From Kiloniella litopenaei (lineage in GTDB: Bacteria; Pseudomonadota; Alphaproteobacteria; Kiloniellales; Kiloniellaceae): DNA of 64,000 nt. Under the pieces are notes generated by a model. The model did no database searches. It was given only the letters and a program-made list of their open reading frames with translations, and had not been told where the DNA came from. Location: contig NZ_LANI01000003.1 of the NCBI RefSeq assembly GCF_000982415.1, positions 62,001 to 126,000 on the forward strand, in the 5' to 3' direction. This document shows, piece by piece, positions 53,268 through 62,415 of the stretch. How positions within the stretch are numbered: position 1 is the first letter of the stretch; each line of letters begins with the position of its first letter. The position numbers and the translations under genes are program-made.

Positions 53268-53467
53268 AAAAAAATATTCATTCGTGTATAGTAAAGCACG
53301 CTGCGCCGAACAATCCCAGACAATCATAGAGCCACAAAAACCTGGAAGAGAATGCCAGAGGCTAAACCTTTTAAAATCGGCCCCATCAATATCAACAAAA
53401 TGGCTCTACGAACTGGACCCGTTTTGTGACTAACTGTGCACACACTCACCACACGGATAGAATAAAT

Positions 53468-54193
53468 ATGTGTACAAACTCTCTTGGGCAGCCAATTGGT
53501 CCAATCGTCACCAATTGGACAGAGCCAAGCCACCCCACAGCACTCGAACTGGATGGGCAGTATTGCAAACTTGAAAAATTAAACCCACACTGCCATGCTC
53601 AGGATCTCTTTAACGCCAACTCAGAAAGCAAAGAAGGGGAGATCTGGACATACCTTCCCTATGGGCCTTTTGCCAAATTCGAAAGCTACCAAAGATGGGT
53701 AGAAGAGATGGCCGCAAAAACAGATCCACTTTTTTATGCCGTGATTGATAAGAAAACTCAAAAAGCTCTTGGTGTCGCAAGTTACCTTCGAATAACCCCC
53801 GTTGCGGGTTCTATAGAGGTCGGACACATAAACTTTTCGCCGGCATTACAGAAAACAATAATTGCCAGCGAAGCTATGTACCTGATGATGCGTTATATTT
53901 TTGTCGAACTCGGCTATCGGCGGTATGAATGGAAGTGCAACGCACTAAACGAAGGCTCAAAAGAGGCTGCAAAACGTCTCGGCTTTTCCTATGAAGGCAC
54001 CTTCAGGCAAGCGGGCATCGTTAAGGGGCGAAACAGAGACACGGCCTGGTTTTCAATCCTTGATACAGAATGGCCTGTCATGGAACAGGCATTTTCCCGT
54101 TGGCTTGCCCCAGACAACTTCACAGGTGACGGTAACCAGATTACCAGCCTATCCGATATCAGGAATAAGATAAAACAAGAACAGGCCGCGTAA
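53468..54193 (+). CDS. GNAT-family acetyltransferase (RimJ/RimL type)
   Basis: A 241-residue protein from ATG 53468; a GTG frame 14 codons upstream is less likely. The N-terminal NSLGQPIGPIVTNWTEP and the YCKLEKLNP strand are typical of the larger GNAT group found in proteobacteria, followed by IEVGHINFSPALQKTIIASEAMYLMMRYIF and YEWKCNALNEGSKEAAKRLGFSYEGTFRQAGIVKGRNRDTAWFSI. Acceptor unknown. It is divergent from the spermidine-synthase-like gene, so polyamine acetylation is possible but unproved. Confidence 0.87.
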   Translation: MCTNSLGQPIGPIVTNWTEPSHPTALELDGQYCKLEKLNPHCHAQDLFNANSESKEGEIWTYLPYGPFAKFESYQRWVEEMAAKTDPLFYAVIDKKTQKALGVASYLRITPVAGSIEVGHINFSPALQKTIIASEAMYLMMRYIFVELGYRRYEWKCNALNEGSKEAAKRLGFSYEGTFRQAGIVKGRNRDTAWFSILDTEWPVMEQAFSRWLAPDNFTGDGNQITSLSDIRNKIKQEQAA

Positions 54194-54209
54194 ACGATCA
54201 GCGGACAAA

Positions 54210-54893
54210 CTATTCAAACCAGGTAGAGATAACATCCAGATCTTTTTTGTTTAAAGCCTCTTGAGGGACAGATGCAGAATCAGAGGGATGCCCCGTGACA
54301 ATAATCATAACCGGCTTTTCATGCTTGGGTCGTCCCAATAAATCTCTCAAGAACCCCATAGGACTTGGCGTGTGTGTCAAAGTTGCCAACCCAGCGTTGT
54401 GCAGTGCTGTAATCAAAAACCCACACGCCAGTCCAACGGATTCCTGTATGTAGTAATGTTTGATTTTCTCGCCAGTATTGAGATCAATGTCATAGTTTTG
54501 CTGAAAAACGACGATCAGATACGGGGCAATTTCCAAAAACGGTTTTTGGGGATCGGTCCCTAAGGGAAGAAGGTCTTTTAGCCATGCCTCTCCGGCTTTA
54601 CCCGCATAAAACTCTTCCTCTTCAATCTCAGCCGCCTGTCTAATTTTCGTTTTGACATCAGGGTTACTTACAACGGCAAAATGCCATGGCTGTTTGTTTG
54701 CCCCCGAAGGCGCCAGTCCAGCCGTACGTATCGCATTTTCAATGATTGATCGATCAACGGGCGCCGAAGAAAAATCGCGAATTGTTCGGCGCCTCTGCAT
54801 TAAGCTGTAAAAATCACGCGAACGTTGTTGTCGTTCATCCTCTGTATAATCGGGTAAACCTTCGAAGGGAACGACTCGAAATTCTGCAGACAT
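54210..54893 (-). CDS. Nitroreductase-fold protein, iodotyrosine-deiodinase-like
   Basis: A 227-residue flavin (FMN) enzyme. [13 protein letters not shown] (34-46) and [14 protein letters not shown] (57-70) form the FMN site and mark the deiodinase (IYD) branch of the nitroreductase superfamily. IYD binds halotyrosine through Glu, Tyr and Lys (E157, Y161, K182 in the human enzyme). Here E92, Y96 and K117 have the identical spacing (+4 and +21). [34 protein letters not shown] follows, as in IYD. It probably performs reductive dehalogenation of halotyrosines or a similar reaction. Confidence 0.85.
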   Translation of the reverse strand: MSAEFRVVPFEGLPDYTEDERQQRSRDFYSLMQRRRTIRDFSSAPVDRSIIENAIRTAGLAPSGANKQPWHFAVVSNPDVKTKIRQAAEIEEEEFYAGKAGEAWLKDLLPLGTDPQKPFLEIAPYLIVVFQQNYDIDLNTGEKIKHYYIQESVGLACGFLITALHNAGLATLTHTPSPMGFLRDLLGRPKHEKPVMIIVTGHPSDSASVPQEALNKKDLDVISTWFE

Positions 54894-55101
54894 GGCGAAC
54901 TATCCCTGTTTTTTTTTAAGCCAAGCCCCCAAAAGCAGCTTTAGGCATCACTATCTGGAATACTGGCTTTGAATTATTTATTAAAATATTTTTTCGAAAA
55001 GACTAACACAGTTAGGAAAAATAAACAGACTCTTGGTGATAGACTCTTCGCGAATGAGCGAAAAGACCGCCATGACCGCTTCCAAGAATTTAAAAAGAAA
55101 A

Positions 55102-55126
55102 AACCCCATAACAATGTCATGGGGTT
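55102..55126 (-). terminator. Terminator after tRNA-Gln
   Basis: AACCCCAT (55102-55109) pairs with ATGGGGTT (55119-55126) around a 9-base loop, five bases past the tRNA 3' end. It is followed on the minus strand by a run of Ts. Confidence 0.8.
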
Positions 55127-55131
55127 CTCTT

Positions 55132-55206
55132 TGGCTGGGACGGCAGGATTCGAACCTGCGAATGCCGCTACCAAAAAGCGGTGCCTTACCACTTGGCGAC
55201 GTCCCA
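55132..55206 (-). tRNA. trnQ: tRNA-Gln (anticodon UUG)
   Basis: A 75-base cloverleaf on the minus strand. The acceptor stem is TGGGACG with CGTCCCA, a perfect seven pairs; then discriminator G and an encoded CCA. The anticodon stem CCGCT/AGCGG encloses TTTTGGT, giving anticodon TTG. The T arm is GCAGGTTCGAATCCTGC. It stands alone, with its own terminator, and reads Gln codon CAA (and CAG by wobble). Confidence 0.97.
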
Positions 55207-55419
55207 TCAGATGTGGGAGAGAAAATAGCGTTACTTCCGAGGAAGTCAATGGCTTAAAAGTAATTTTTATCACATTTTTTTAATTATTTTTTTTAGCATT
55301 CTTCAAGGATATTTACCTCTTTTAAACCAGAATGCTTTACCCCTTACCCAGATATTGATTATCCTTGTATAAATAATGAGTGGTAATCAAACAAAACACG
55401 CCATTTAAAGGCACCCACC

Positions 55420-55438
55420 TAGAGCAATTCTTGCTCTA
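55420..55438. repeat. Short perfect hairpin upstream of the K/A-rich protein
   Basis: TAGAGCAA (55420-55427) and TTGCTCTA (55431-55438) pair with a 3-base loop. It lies 37 bases before the start at 55476 and could be an operator or a message hairpin. No T run follows, so a terminator is less likely. Confidence 0.4.
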
Positions 55439-55475
55439 AAACACCGAATATATAAAACACAGGGAACTGGAATTG

Positions 55476-56330
55476 ATGAGCGACGACAAGCTTAAGTCTG
55501 AAGACGAAAAGCCAACCAGCCGCAAATCCCGCCAGCCGACGACGCGAAAAACTGCCGCAAAGAAGTCTTCTGCCAAGGCGAAACCTGAAGAAAAAAGCAC
55601 TTCAACCACAACAAAAAAGGCCGCAGCAAAAAAAGCTGCACCGAAAAAAGTGGTCAGTAAAGCAAGCGCAGCTCCGACATCATCATCTGATGAAAAGCTT
55701 GCGAAAGATAAAAGCACTGGGGAAAGCAAAAAAACAGGGCCAGTTGCCAAGACCGTCACGGCAAAGACAAAAAAGGTTTTGGACAAAAGTAAATCTGAGC
55801 CTGTAGGCGATGATACGAAAAAAGCGCCCCAAGGGAAGAAAGCAGACAAGGAGGCTAAAACAGCGAAGCCCGAAAATCGTCTGAATGAGAGCAAAGAGAA
55901 AACCAAATCCCCGGCAGCCCCCCCCAAAGACGCCATTTCACGTCCCAAAAAGGGGTATTCACTATCTAAAATGATAACGGTCGCTGCTGTACTTTTCTTA
56001 GGCGTACTCGCCGTATTTCTTGTGGGCAAGGATTCCCTTCTGACAAAAAGCGAGAATGAACCTCAGCAATCTGCGACGCAGGCAACGGATGAACCTAATC
56101 CAAATGCCAGCTCTCCTTACGGAATGCGTGTTGAACAGTTGAAAGAAATCGAGGGATTGCTCGCAAGTTTGAATTTTGACCCCGGCCGGATTGACGGCGA
56201 CATTGATCACGAAGCCGTCGCAGCGATCAGCTTGTTTCAAGAAATTTCGGGACTACAAGTCGATGGTAAACCGACACCTGACCTACTGGCAGAGCTCAAA
56301 GCTGTCGATGAAATGCTGAGTAATAACTAG
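55476..56330 (+). CDS. Histone-H1-like K/A-rich membrane protein with peptidoglycan-binding domain
   Basis: A 284-residue protein starting at ATG 55476. Residues 1-160 are low-complexity, Lys/Ala/Ser/Thr rich (TTKKAAAKKAAPKKVV) like bacterial histone-H1 tails. One membrane helix follows (MITVAAVLFLGVLAVFLVG, about 168-186). A C-terminal domain of about 65 residues (VEQLKEIEGLLASLNFDPGRIDG) fits a PG_binding_1 fold. The N-terminal tail would lie in the cytoplasm and could touch nucleic acid, while the PG domain lies outside. AGGGA lies upstream. A terminator follows at once. Confidence 0.8.
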   Translation: MSDDKLKSEDEKPTSRKSRQPTTRKTAAKKSSAKAKPEEKSTSTTTKKAAAKKAAPKKVVSKASAAPTSSSDEKLAKDKSTGESKKTGPVAKTVTAKTKKVLDKSKSEPVGDDTKKAPQGKKADKEAKTAKPENRLNESKEKTKSPAAPPKDAISRPKKGYSLSKMITVAAVLFLGVLAVFLVGKDSLLTKSENEPQQSATQATDEPNPNASSPYGMRVEQLKEIEGLLASLNFDPGRIDGDIDHEAVAAISLFQEISGLQVDGKPTPDLLAELKAVDEMLSNN

Positions 56331-56350
56331 ACTTACCCTAACAAGATATG

Positions 56351-56377
56351 GCGATGCTCAACAATAAAGAGCATCGC
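56351..56377 (+). terminator. Terminator after the K/A-rich protein gene
   Basis: A perfect 9-bp stem, GCGATGCTC (56351-56359) with GAGCATCGC (56369-56377), followed by five Ts. It stands between this gene and the convergent ispE. Confidence 0.88.
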
Positions 56378-56395
56378 TTTTTATACACCTGTTTT

Positions 56396-57265
56396 CTAAT
56401 ACAGGGTTACGGGTTGAACCCACCATTCTTTACGGGCATTTGCGATCTCGCCCGACGCCTTTTTCGCTGCATCGAATGTTTCATAAAGACCGAAACAAGT
56501 CGCTCCACTACCCGACATCCCCGCAAAAAGGCACCCTGTGTTGGCCCTTAATGCATTGATACAATCAAGAATAACAGGCGCTAACCGTGAAGCTGGTTTA
56601 GTCAAATCATTACCACTGGCATTCAAGTAACTTAACAAATCGGACATACTCAATTCGCGTCGGCGTTCCGATATGACTTGTGAAAACCCACCCTTTAGCT
56701 CTTTAAATATCTCAGGGGTCGATACGGGATATCCTGGATTTATGAGCACGCCATATAGATCTGGCAAGCCGGGGCCGGACTCCACGACTTCCCCGACGCC
56801 TTCCATCCAGGAACAAGCACTTTCCAGACAAACAGGAACGTCCGCCCCAACTTCCAAAGCCAAATCACGCAAGCCAGATATATTCTGGGGGACTTCATGC
56901 CAGAGCCGCATCAATCCTCTCAGGGCTGCCGCAGCGTCTGATGACCCGCCCCCAATACCTGATGCGACTGGCAAATTTTTCTCTAATGTAATAGTTGCGC
57001 CCTGATCGGTTCCTAAAAATTTTTGCAATTTTCGACCGGTTTTGATGACAAGATTATCTTCCTGATTATCGTTCTTGCTCAAGAACGCACCAAAAGGACC
57101 TGTGACCTTAAGGGAAAAATCCGAAGAAGGTTCCAGAAAAACCCGATCCCCGACGCTCGCAAATACCACCAAGCTTTTAAGAAGATGATAACCGTCATCC
57201 CGTCGCCCCGTTACCTGCAAAGATAAATTTATCTTTGCAGGGGCGAATTCGATAATCTGTCCCAT
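56396..57265 (-). CDS. ispE: 4-diphosphocytidyl-2-C-methyl-D-erythritol kinase
   Basis: GHMP kinase of the non-mevalonate isoprenoid pathway. The 289-residue product starts MGQIIEFAPAKINLSLQVTGRRDDGYHLL, with the family Lys and Asp. The ATP loop is PVASGIGGGSSDAAAALR, and the third motif is GMSGSGATCFG near the C terminus. It follows the TPR lipoprotein gene by 18 bases on the minus strand, so the two may be cotranscribed. Isoprenoids feed ubiquinone and cell-wall lipid carriers. Confidence 0.95.
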   Translation of the reverse strand: MGQIIEFAPAKINLSLQVTGRRDDGYHLLKSLVVFASVGDRVFLEPSSDFSLKVTGPFGAFLSKNDNQEDNLVIKTGRKLQKFLGTDQGATITLEKNLPVASGIGGGSSDAAAALRGLMRLWHEVPQNISGLRDLALEVGADVPVCLESACSWMEGVGEVVESGPGLPDLYGVLINPGYPVSTPEIFKELKGGFSQVISERRRELSMSDLLSYLNASGNDLTKPASRLAPVILDCINALRANTGCLFAGMSGSGATCFGLYETFDAAKKASGEIANARKEWWVQPVTLY

Positions 57266-57283
57266 CGAACCAGATCTATCCCG

Positions 57284-59047
57284 TCAACTGCCAGAATTAT
57301 CAGCGACAATGCCTTTATCGATCTTGGACCGAATCAGCTCAACCTGTTCTTCTTCTGGCTCAAAGCTAAGCGCACGTCGCCATTGGAACCTGGCCTCATG
57401 TTTACGCCCAACCTGCCAATAGGCATCCCCAAGATGATCATTAATTACCGGGTCCTCTGCCTTCAGTTCGATCGCTTTTTCCAGATACTTAACGGCCTCA
57501 TCAAACTTTCCAAGGCGATAGTATACCCAACCCAGACTGTCCACGACATAGCCATCATCAGGGCGAAGTTCGACCGCCTTAATCAACATTTTCTCGGCTT
57601 GTTCCAGGTTCTTTTTTAACTCAACCCAAGAATAGGCAAGATAATTCAACACATGCGGTTGGTCGGGTGACAATTCCAAAGCTTTCAAGAAATCAGCTTC
57701 TGCTTTGGGCCATTTTTTCTGGCGTTCAAAAGCAATTCCACGATAATAAAACAAGGCCCAGTAACGGCTGTTATTTTCATCAATCCGCTTAATCGCTTCA
57801 TCATAGGCATCGGCTGCTTCGGCAAAACGTTCAGCACCGCGGAACATATCACCCTTTCGCAAATGGGTTTCAAAACGTTCAGGCCGCAACTCTTCCAGTT
57901 GCGCCAAGGTTTCAAGCATTTCTTTTTCATGCCCCAGAGCATCTAATTCATCCGCAATTCTCAGACCAATCGTCCAGGCATAGGGTGAATCCAGCGGGAT
58001 GGTTTTATAAAGCTCAATCGCCGCGCGGCTACGCCCTTGTGTTTGCATAATTTCGCCCACAAGGATTTTAGCTTCTTCATAATCAGGCCGTAGTTTCAAT
58101 GCCTGGTTGGCATAAATCAATCCGGTATCATAGGCTTTTTCCTGCGCATGCAAGCTGGCAAATCCAAAAAGGATTTCGGCGAAGGCATCCCCCGGCTTAG
58201 AAATGATCCGCGGTAAATTTTCATCTGAATCCAGACGAGATAACGCATGATTAGCAATCGCATTTTCCGGATCTTGTTCCAGATACGTTGTAATCAATCC
58301 CCGGGCAGCTTCTTTATCACCTTGTCTGCTTAAAAAATCAGCAACAATATTTACTTGCCGAAGCGTTGGCTGTTCTGAAGTTTCTAGCAAGGATAAATAG
58401 TCCTTACGGGCAGCATCAGGACGCCCCCCCAAATCTTTCAGCAGAGCAACCTGTATCCCATAGAGAGATTGAAATCCTTCTTTTTTGGAAAGCGGTTCAA
58501 GGTTCTCCAGAGCCTTATCCAGATCATTTTGCGCAAGATCAGTCCAAGCCGTGAACATCGGCTCCAGAATTGTATTAACGCCGACATCTGGAGTTGCGTC
58601 GATTCTTTCCCTGACTTCATCCCAATCTTCACGCTCTACAGCATCAATCACCAGAACGAGATGTGCGATAGATTGTTGCGGAGAAATATCGAGTAGCCGT
58701 TTTGCCAACTCTAGTGCTTCGTCGTTTCGCCCTGTACTTGCCGTCAGCAAAAAAGAACGCGCAAGAAGCCGAGGATCATCTGGCGAGGCCTCTAATGCAT
58801 GAAGCATAAGTTCCGTTGCAATCTCATAATCACGATTATGGCCTGCGACAATCCCGGCAAGATAAGACCCCGAGGGAGAGTTACTGGCCCGGACAAAAGG
58901 CGTTTCCATTCCAAGATCAGCAGAGCTTTGCTTACTTTCGGAATCACTTTGAGCCGCTGTACAAGCGCCGAGAATGAGCGCCGTTCCCGCAGAGAAAATA
59001 AAGCGTTGTAAATATTGTTTTACGAACATAGAGCCATGGCGAGGCAA
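57284..59047 (-). CDS. TPR-repeat lipoprotein
   Basis: About 587 residues with many TPR units. The start is judged to be TTG at 59047, five bases after AGGAGG (59053-59058); the ATG at 59029 has no spaced ribosome site but would also leave the lipobox intact. The signal is MFVKQYLQRFIFSAGTALILGAC, with LGAC as lipobox. TPRs dominate the rest (DDPRLLARSFLLTASTGRNDEALELAKRLL; HVLNYLAYSWVELKKNLEQAEKMLIKAVELRPDDGYVVDSLGWVYYRLGKFDEAVKYLEKAIEL). It lies in the periplasm or outer membrane as a scaffold. It precedes ispE in this order in many alphaproteobacteria. Confidence 0.85.
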   Translation of the reverse strand: MPRHGSMFVKQYLQRFIFSAGTALILGACTAAQSDSESKQSSADLGMETPFVRASNSPSGSYLAGIVAGHNRDYEIATELMLHALEASPDDPRLLARSFLLTASTGRNDEALELAKRLLDISPQQSIAHLVLVIDAVEREDWDEVRERIDATPDVGVNTILEPMFTAWTDLAQNDLDKALENLEPLSKKEGFQSLYGIQVALLKDLGGRPDAARKDYLSLLETSEQPTLRQVNIVADFLSRQGDKEAARGLITTYLEQDPENAIANHALSRLDSDENLPRIISKPGDAFAEILFGFASLHAQEKAYDTGLIYANQALKLRPDYEEAKILVGEIMQTQGRSRAAIELYKTIPLDSPYAWTIGLRIADELDALGHEKEMLETLAQLEELRPERFETHLRKGDMFRGAERFAEAADAYDEAIKRIDENNSRYWALFYYRGIAFERQKKWPKAEADFLKALELSPDQPHVLNYLAYSWVELKKNLEQAEKMLIKAVELRPDDGYVVDSLGWVYYRLGKFDEAVKYLEKAIELKAEDPVINDHLGDAYWQVGRKHEARFQWRRALSFEPEEEQVELIRSKIDKGIVADNSGS

Positions 59048-59145
59048 ATCATCCTCCTCTTCGCCAGACAAGAAATGACAGCAGTCTACCCCCCTAAATG
59101 CTCAACGCCAAGTATCTGCTGCACAATATAAAGTGACTGGATAAA

Positions 59146-59182
59146 AAAACTGACCGCCTTATCTATAAAAGCGGTCAGTTTT
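59146..59182 (-). terminator. Terminator after ETF-QO
   Basis: A perfect 12-bp stem, AAAACTGACCGC (59146-59157) with GCGGTCAGTTTT (59171-59182), with a 13-base loop. A run of seven Ts follows on the minus strand. It separates ETF-QO from the TPR gene. Confidence 0.88.
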
Positions 59183-59252
59183 GCGTGGGTTTAAAAAATG
59201 TTTACCGAGAGGAATCCGGCACATTTTTACTATCTACATACTCAGCAAGTGC

Positions 59253-60905
59253 CTACATATTTGGATAGTTCGGCCCACCGGCACCTTCTGGTGTTACCCA
59301 ATTAATATTTTGGGTCGGATCTTTGATGTCACAGGTTTTACAATGCACACAGTTTTGCGCATTGATCTGTAACTGCGGGTTATTACCATCATCATCCCGA
59401 ACAATTTCATAGACACCAGCCGGACAGAATCTTTGCTCTGGAGCATCATAAATTGCCAAATTATGCGAAATTGGCACTGAAGCATCTTTCAGCGTCAGAT
59501 GCACAGGCTGATCTTCTTCGTGGTTTGTTCCTGAAATAAAGACCGACGAAAGCCGATCAAATGAAAGTTTTCCATCTGGCTTCGGATAGTCAATTTTGGG
59601 CATATCAGCCGCAGGCTTCAGACATTCGTGATCATAGTGTTTATGGCTGAATGTCCATGGTAGCTTGCCACCAAAAACCTTGAGATCAACACCGGAATAA
59701 AGCATCGATCCCCATAGGCCAAACTTGCTAAAGGCAGGTCGGAAGTTACGGGATGCATATAGCTCTTCATATACCCAAGACTTCTTGTATGCGTCCGGGT
59801 AAGCAGAAAGTACAGGCGGCGTTTCCTCACCAGCAGTCACGGCGTCAAACGCAGCTTCCGCAGCAAGCATGCCTGTCTTCATGGCATTATGACTTCCCTT
59901 GATCTTGGCAACATTCAGGAAACCAGCAGAACAACCGATCAAGGCCCCGCCGGGGAAAGCAAGATCCGGCACCGATTGCAAGCCACCTTCATTCAAAGCA
60001 CGTGCGCCATATGAAATTCGTTTTCCACCCTCAAGCATCTCGGCAATAGCTGGGTGCATTTTGAAACGCTGAAACTCACCAAACGGGAACAAATGCGGGT
60101 TTTCGTAATCCAAACCGACCACATAACCGACATAGGCTTGTCCATTTTCAAGGTGATAGATGAACGAGCCACCCCAAGTATCGCTTTTCATAGGCCATCC
60201 GGCGGTATGAACAACTGTTCCGGGCTTGTGCTTCGCCGGATCCAGTTCCCAGAGCTCCTTCATGCCAATACCGTAGGTCTGCGGATCACAGTTTTCTCTT
60301 AGATTAAACTTTTCCATCAAACCTTTGCTAAGGGAACCACGGCACCCTTCGGCAAAGAAGGTGTATTTGCCGTGAAGTTCCATACCCGGCATATACGAAT
60401 CTTTTTGCTCACCATCTTTACTGATGCCCATATCACCAGTCGCAACGCCTTTTACACGGCCGTCTTCATGATAGACAACTTCTGCGGCAGCAAAGCCAGG
60501 ATAAATTTCAACCCCCAGCTCCTCGGCGCGCTCACCAAGCCAGCGACATAGATTGCCCAAAGAAATAACATAGTTACCATCATTGTGCATTTGGCTCGGA
60601 AGCAAAGCGACAGGGAGGTTCACAGATCCCTTTTTACTAAGAAGCATAAACTTTTCGTCAGAAACAGGCGCATTAAGCGGCGCACCTTTTTCTTTCCAAT
60701 CCGGAATCAGTTCATCTAGTGCCCTGGGTTCAAAAACAGCACCCGAGAAAATATGCGCCCCAACTTCTGAGCCCTTTTCCAAAACACAGACTGAAACTTC
60801 TTTTCCCTGTTCAGCAGACAATTGACGCAATTTAATTGCGGCAGACAAACCAGCAGGTCCTGCCCCAACAATAACAACGTCGTATTCCATAAATTCGCGT
60901 TCCAT
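59253..60905 (-). CDS. Electron transfer flavoprotein-ubiquinone oxidoreductase
   Basis: Membrane-associated enzyme that passes electrons from ETF, reduced by acyl-CoA and amino-acid dehydrogenases, to ubiquinone. It has 550 residues. The FAD-binding start is [23 protein letters not shown]. The [4Fe-4S] cluster cysteines lie at CPAGVYE and [19 protein letters not shown] near the C terminus. The quinone-binding segment and NYPNM ending match the family. It is monocistronic, with its own terminator. An in-frame Met at position 6 is an alternative start. It connects with petABC through the ubiquinone pool. Confidence 0.96.
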   Translation of the reverse strand: MEREFMEYDVVIVGAGPAGLSAAIKLRQLSAEQGKEVSVCVLEKGSEVGAHIFSGAVFEPRALDELIPDWKEKGAPLNAPVSDEKFMLLSKKGSVNLPVALLPSQMHNDGNYVISLGNLCRWLGERAEELGVEIYPGFAAAEVVYHEDGRVKGVATGDMGISKDGEQKDSYMPGMELHGKYTFFAEGCRGSLSKGLMEKFNLRENCDPQTYGIGMKELWELDPAKHKPGTVVHTAGWPMKSDTWGGSFIYHLENGQAYVGYVVGLDYENPHLFPFGEFQRFKMHPAIAEMLEGGKRISYGARALNEGGLQSVPDLAFPGGALIGCSAGFLNVAKIKGSHNAMKTGMLAAEAAFDAVTAGEETPPVLSAYPDAYKKSWVYEELYASRNFRPAFSKFGLWGSMLYSGVDLKVFGGKLPWTFSHKHYDHECLKPAADMPKIDYPKPDGKLSFDRLSSVFISGTNHEEDQPVHLTLKDASVPISHNLAIYDAPEQRFCPAGVYEIVRDDDGNNPQLQINAQNCVHCKTCDIKDPTQNINWVTPEGAGGPNYPNM

Positions 60906-61335
60906 AGCCCTCTCTCCAATTCGAGCCGTGAGCTTTGCAGCTTATCCCGCCGCTTCCCCTCAAATTACAACGAGCCACATGATTCAACAAAAATCCACAA
61001 ATGGCCACATTTTTTTTATTATCTTTGCGACGAACATCACTCGCACACAGTTTTCAGGATCAATTTATAGATATTTTCGCGCTGCAGCAATTTAACAATA
61101 ACGACACAGAACAATCAAAAACCACGAAAAGGATTTGCAAAAATCCCTAGACCCACGCCAAAGCACATAACAGCCCCCTATAATGCTATGAAGAATTCGC
61201 AAACAAATAAAAAAGAAAAGTGCCCTATTTTGCAAACATCAATGGATCAATACTGAACTTTGCTTTACATAAAAATTAGTTTGCACAAGATGTATGCTGG
61301 GCACCAAGCAAAAACCGGGACATTTAACAGAGACC
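60906..61335. other. Intergenic region before the UDG-like gene
   Basis: About 430 bases with no supported gene. It contains the ETF-QO promoter (minus) and the UDG-like promoter (plus) in an AT-rich background. Only minor inverted repeats such as GGATTT-GCAA-AAATCC were seen. Confidence 0.5.
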
Positions 61336-62172
61336 ATGACCGCTGAAGACTGGACGCGTGACGAATTATTAGCTGCTTTGACATGGCAATTGGATGCCGG
61401 GGTTGATGAAGCTATTGGCGATATCGCAATTGACAGCTATCAACTCAGCCAGAAACAAAGTCAAGTTGCCCAGAAAGCGTCGACACCGCCCCAAACTGTA
61501 AAACCCGGCGCCAAGGCGGCGGCTCCAACGCCTCCGAAAGTCGCAGCAGCAAAACGCGTACTGCAGTCTTTTCAAAAAACCTTGGGTGAAGCGCAAAATC
61601 TGGCGGGCAACGCAAAAAGTATCTCTGAATTAGCAACAGCACTTGCATCCTTTGATGGTTGTGCACTCAAGAAAACAGCTATCAACACTGTTTTTGACCC
61701 TGCCCCATCCCAAGCCGATTTAATGATTGTTATGGGTGCCCCCCGGGCAGATGAAGATCGGGAAGGGAAAACTGTCGCCGGATCAAATCGCAAACTGCTC
61801 GAAAACATGCTTACGGCTATTCACCTCAAAATAGAGGAAGTCTATCTTAGCTCTTGTGTTTTTTGGCGCCCCCCCGGGGACAAAAAACCGACAGTTAATG
61901 ATCTGGCCTGTTGCAAACCTTTTATCGACCGCCAAATAGAGCTTATATCGCCCAAAGTACTTGTCCTTATGGGGGAAAGCACGCTGAGAGGCCTAGTAGA
62001 TCCAGACGCCAGCCTGTTACGACAGAGAGGAAAATGGATGGAATATACGCCACCAAACGGCGAATCTATTCCAACGATCGCGACCTTTGCACCGCATATG
62101 CTTTTGAACACACCCAGACAAAAAGCCCTCGCATGGCAAGATTTGCGGGCCATAAAAACAAAATTATCCTAA
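61336..62172 (+). CDS. Uracil-DNA-glycosylase family-4-like protein, altered motifs
   Basis: A 278-residue protein (start at 61336; an ATG at 61294 would add 14) of the alphaproteobacterial UDG family 4-like group. SFDGCALKKTAINTVF, EEVYLSSCVFWRPPGDKKPTVNDLACCKPFIDRQIELISPKVLVLMGEST and the surrounding fold are typical. Both catalytic motifs are altered: motif A, normally GEAPG-x-x-ED, reads MGAPRADED (133-141), and the C-terminal HPxxLL motif reads APHMLL (252-257), with Ala in place of the His. The fold is clear but uracil excision is doubtful. Confidence 0.8.
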   Translation: MTAEDWTRDELLAALTWQLDAGVDEAIGDIAIDSYQLSQKQSQVAQKASTPPQTVKPGAKAAAPTPPKVAAAKRVLQSFQKTLGEAQNLAGNAKSISELATALASFDGCALKKTAINTVFDPAPSQADLMIVMGAPRADEDREGKTVAGSNRKLLENMLTAIHLKIEEVYLSSCVFWRPPGDKKPTVNDLACCKPFIDRQIELISPKVLVLMGESTLRGLVDPDASLLRQRGKWMEYTPPNGESIPTIATFAPHMLLNTPRQKALAWQDLRAIKTKLS

Positions 62173-62415
62173 CCCATTCTATAAAATAACAAATTAAGTC
62201 ACTTTTCTTCATCATTTAGAAAGAAGAACAGGTTAGTTAAAATTATAGACAAATTTTTGACGCATTTGAGGACTATTGCCCCCATAGCGACAATTAACTA
62301 TTTTCTATGACGGCAATATGGGGACATCAGCTGTAATAAGGCAAAAGCCAGCTTGGTAGCTGGCACATGCCTTGGATATTGTGGCTTTGGGGAACTGGGG
62401 GACAATCACTTCGTT

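Noticed and set aside
53426-53467. Upstream GTG start of the 53.5 kb GNAT gene
   Set aside because: The extra 14 residues (TNCAHTHHTDRIN) are unlike the family, and the ATG at 53468 begins the conserved part.
53485-53520. Repeated CCAATTGG near the GNAT start as operator pair
   Set aside because: It lies inside the coding sequence and encodes the conserved QPIGPIVTNW segment of this family.
55436-56029. A 197-residue hydrophobic-looking minus-strand frame opposite the K/A-rich gene
   Set aside because: It is the complement of Lys/Ala codons (AAA/GCA reads as Phe/Cys/Leu), and the plus frame has a proper start, membrane helix and peptidoglycan-binding domain.
62363-62379. TGGCACATGCCTTGG as a second sigma-54 site before the lytic transglycosylase
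   Set aside because: The -12 element would read TTGG instead of TTGC, so the required GC is absent.
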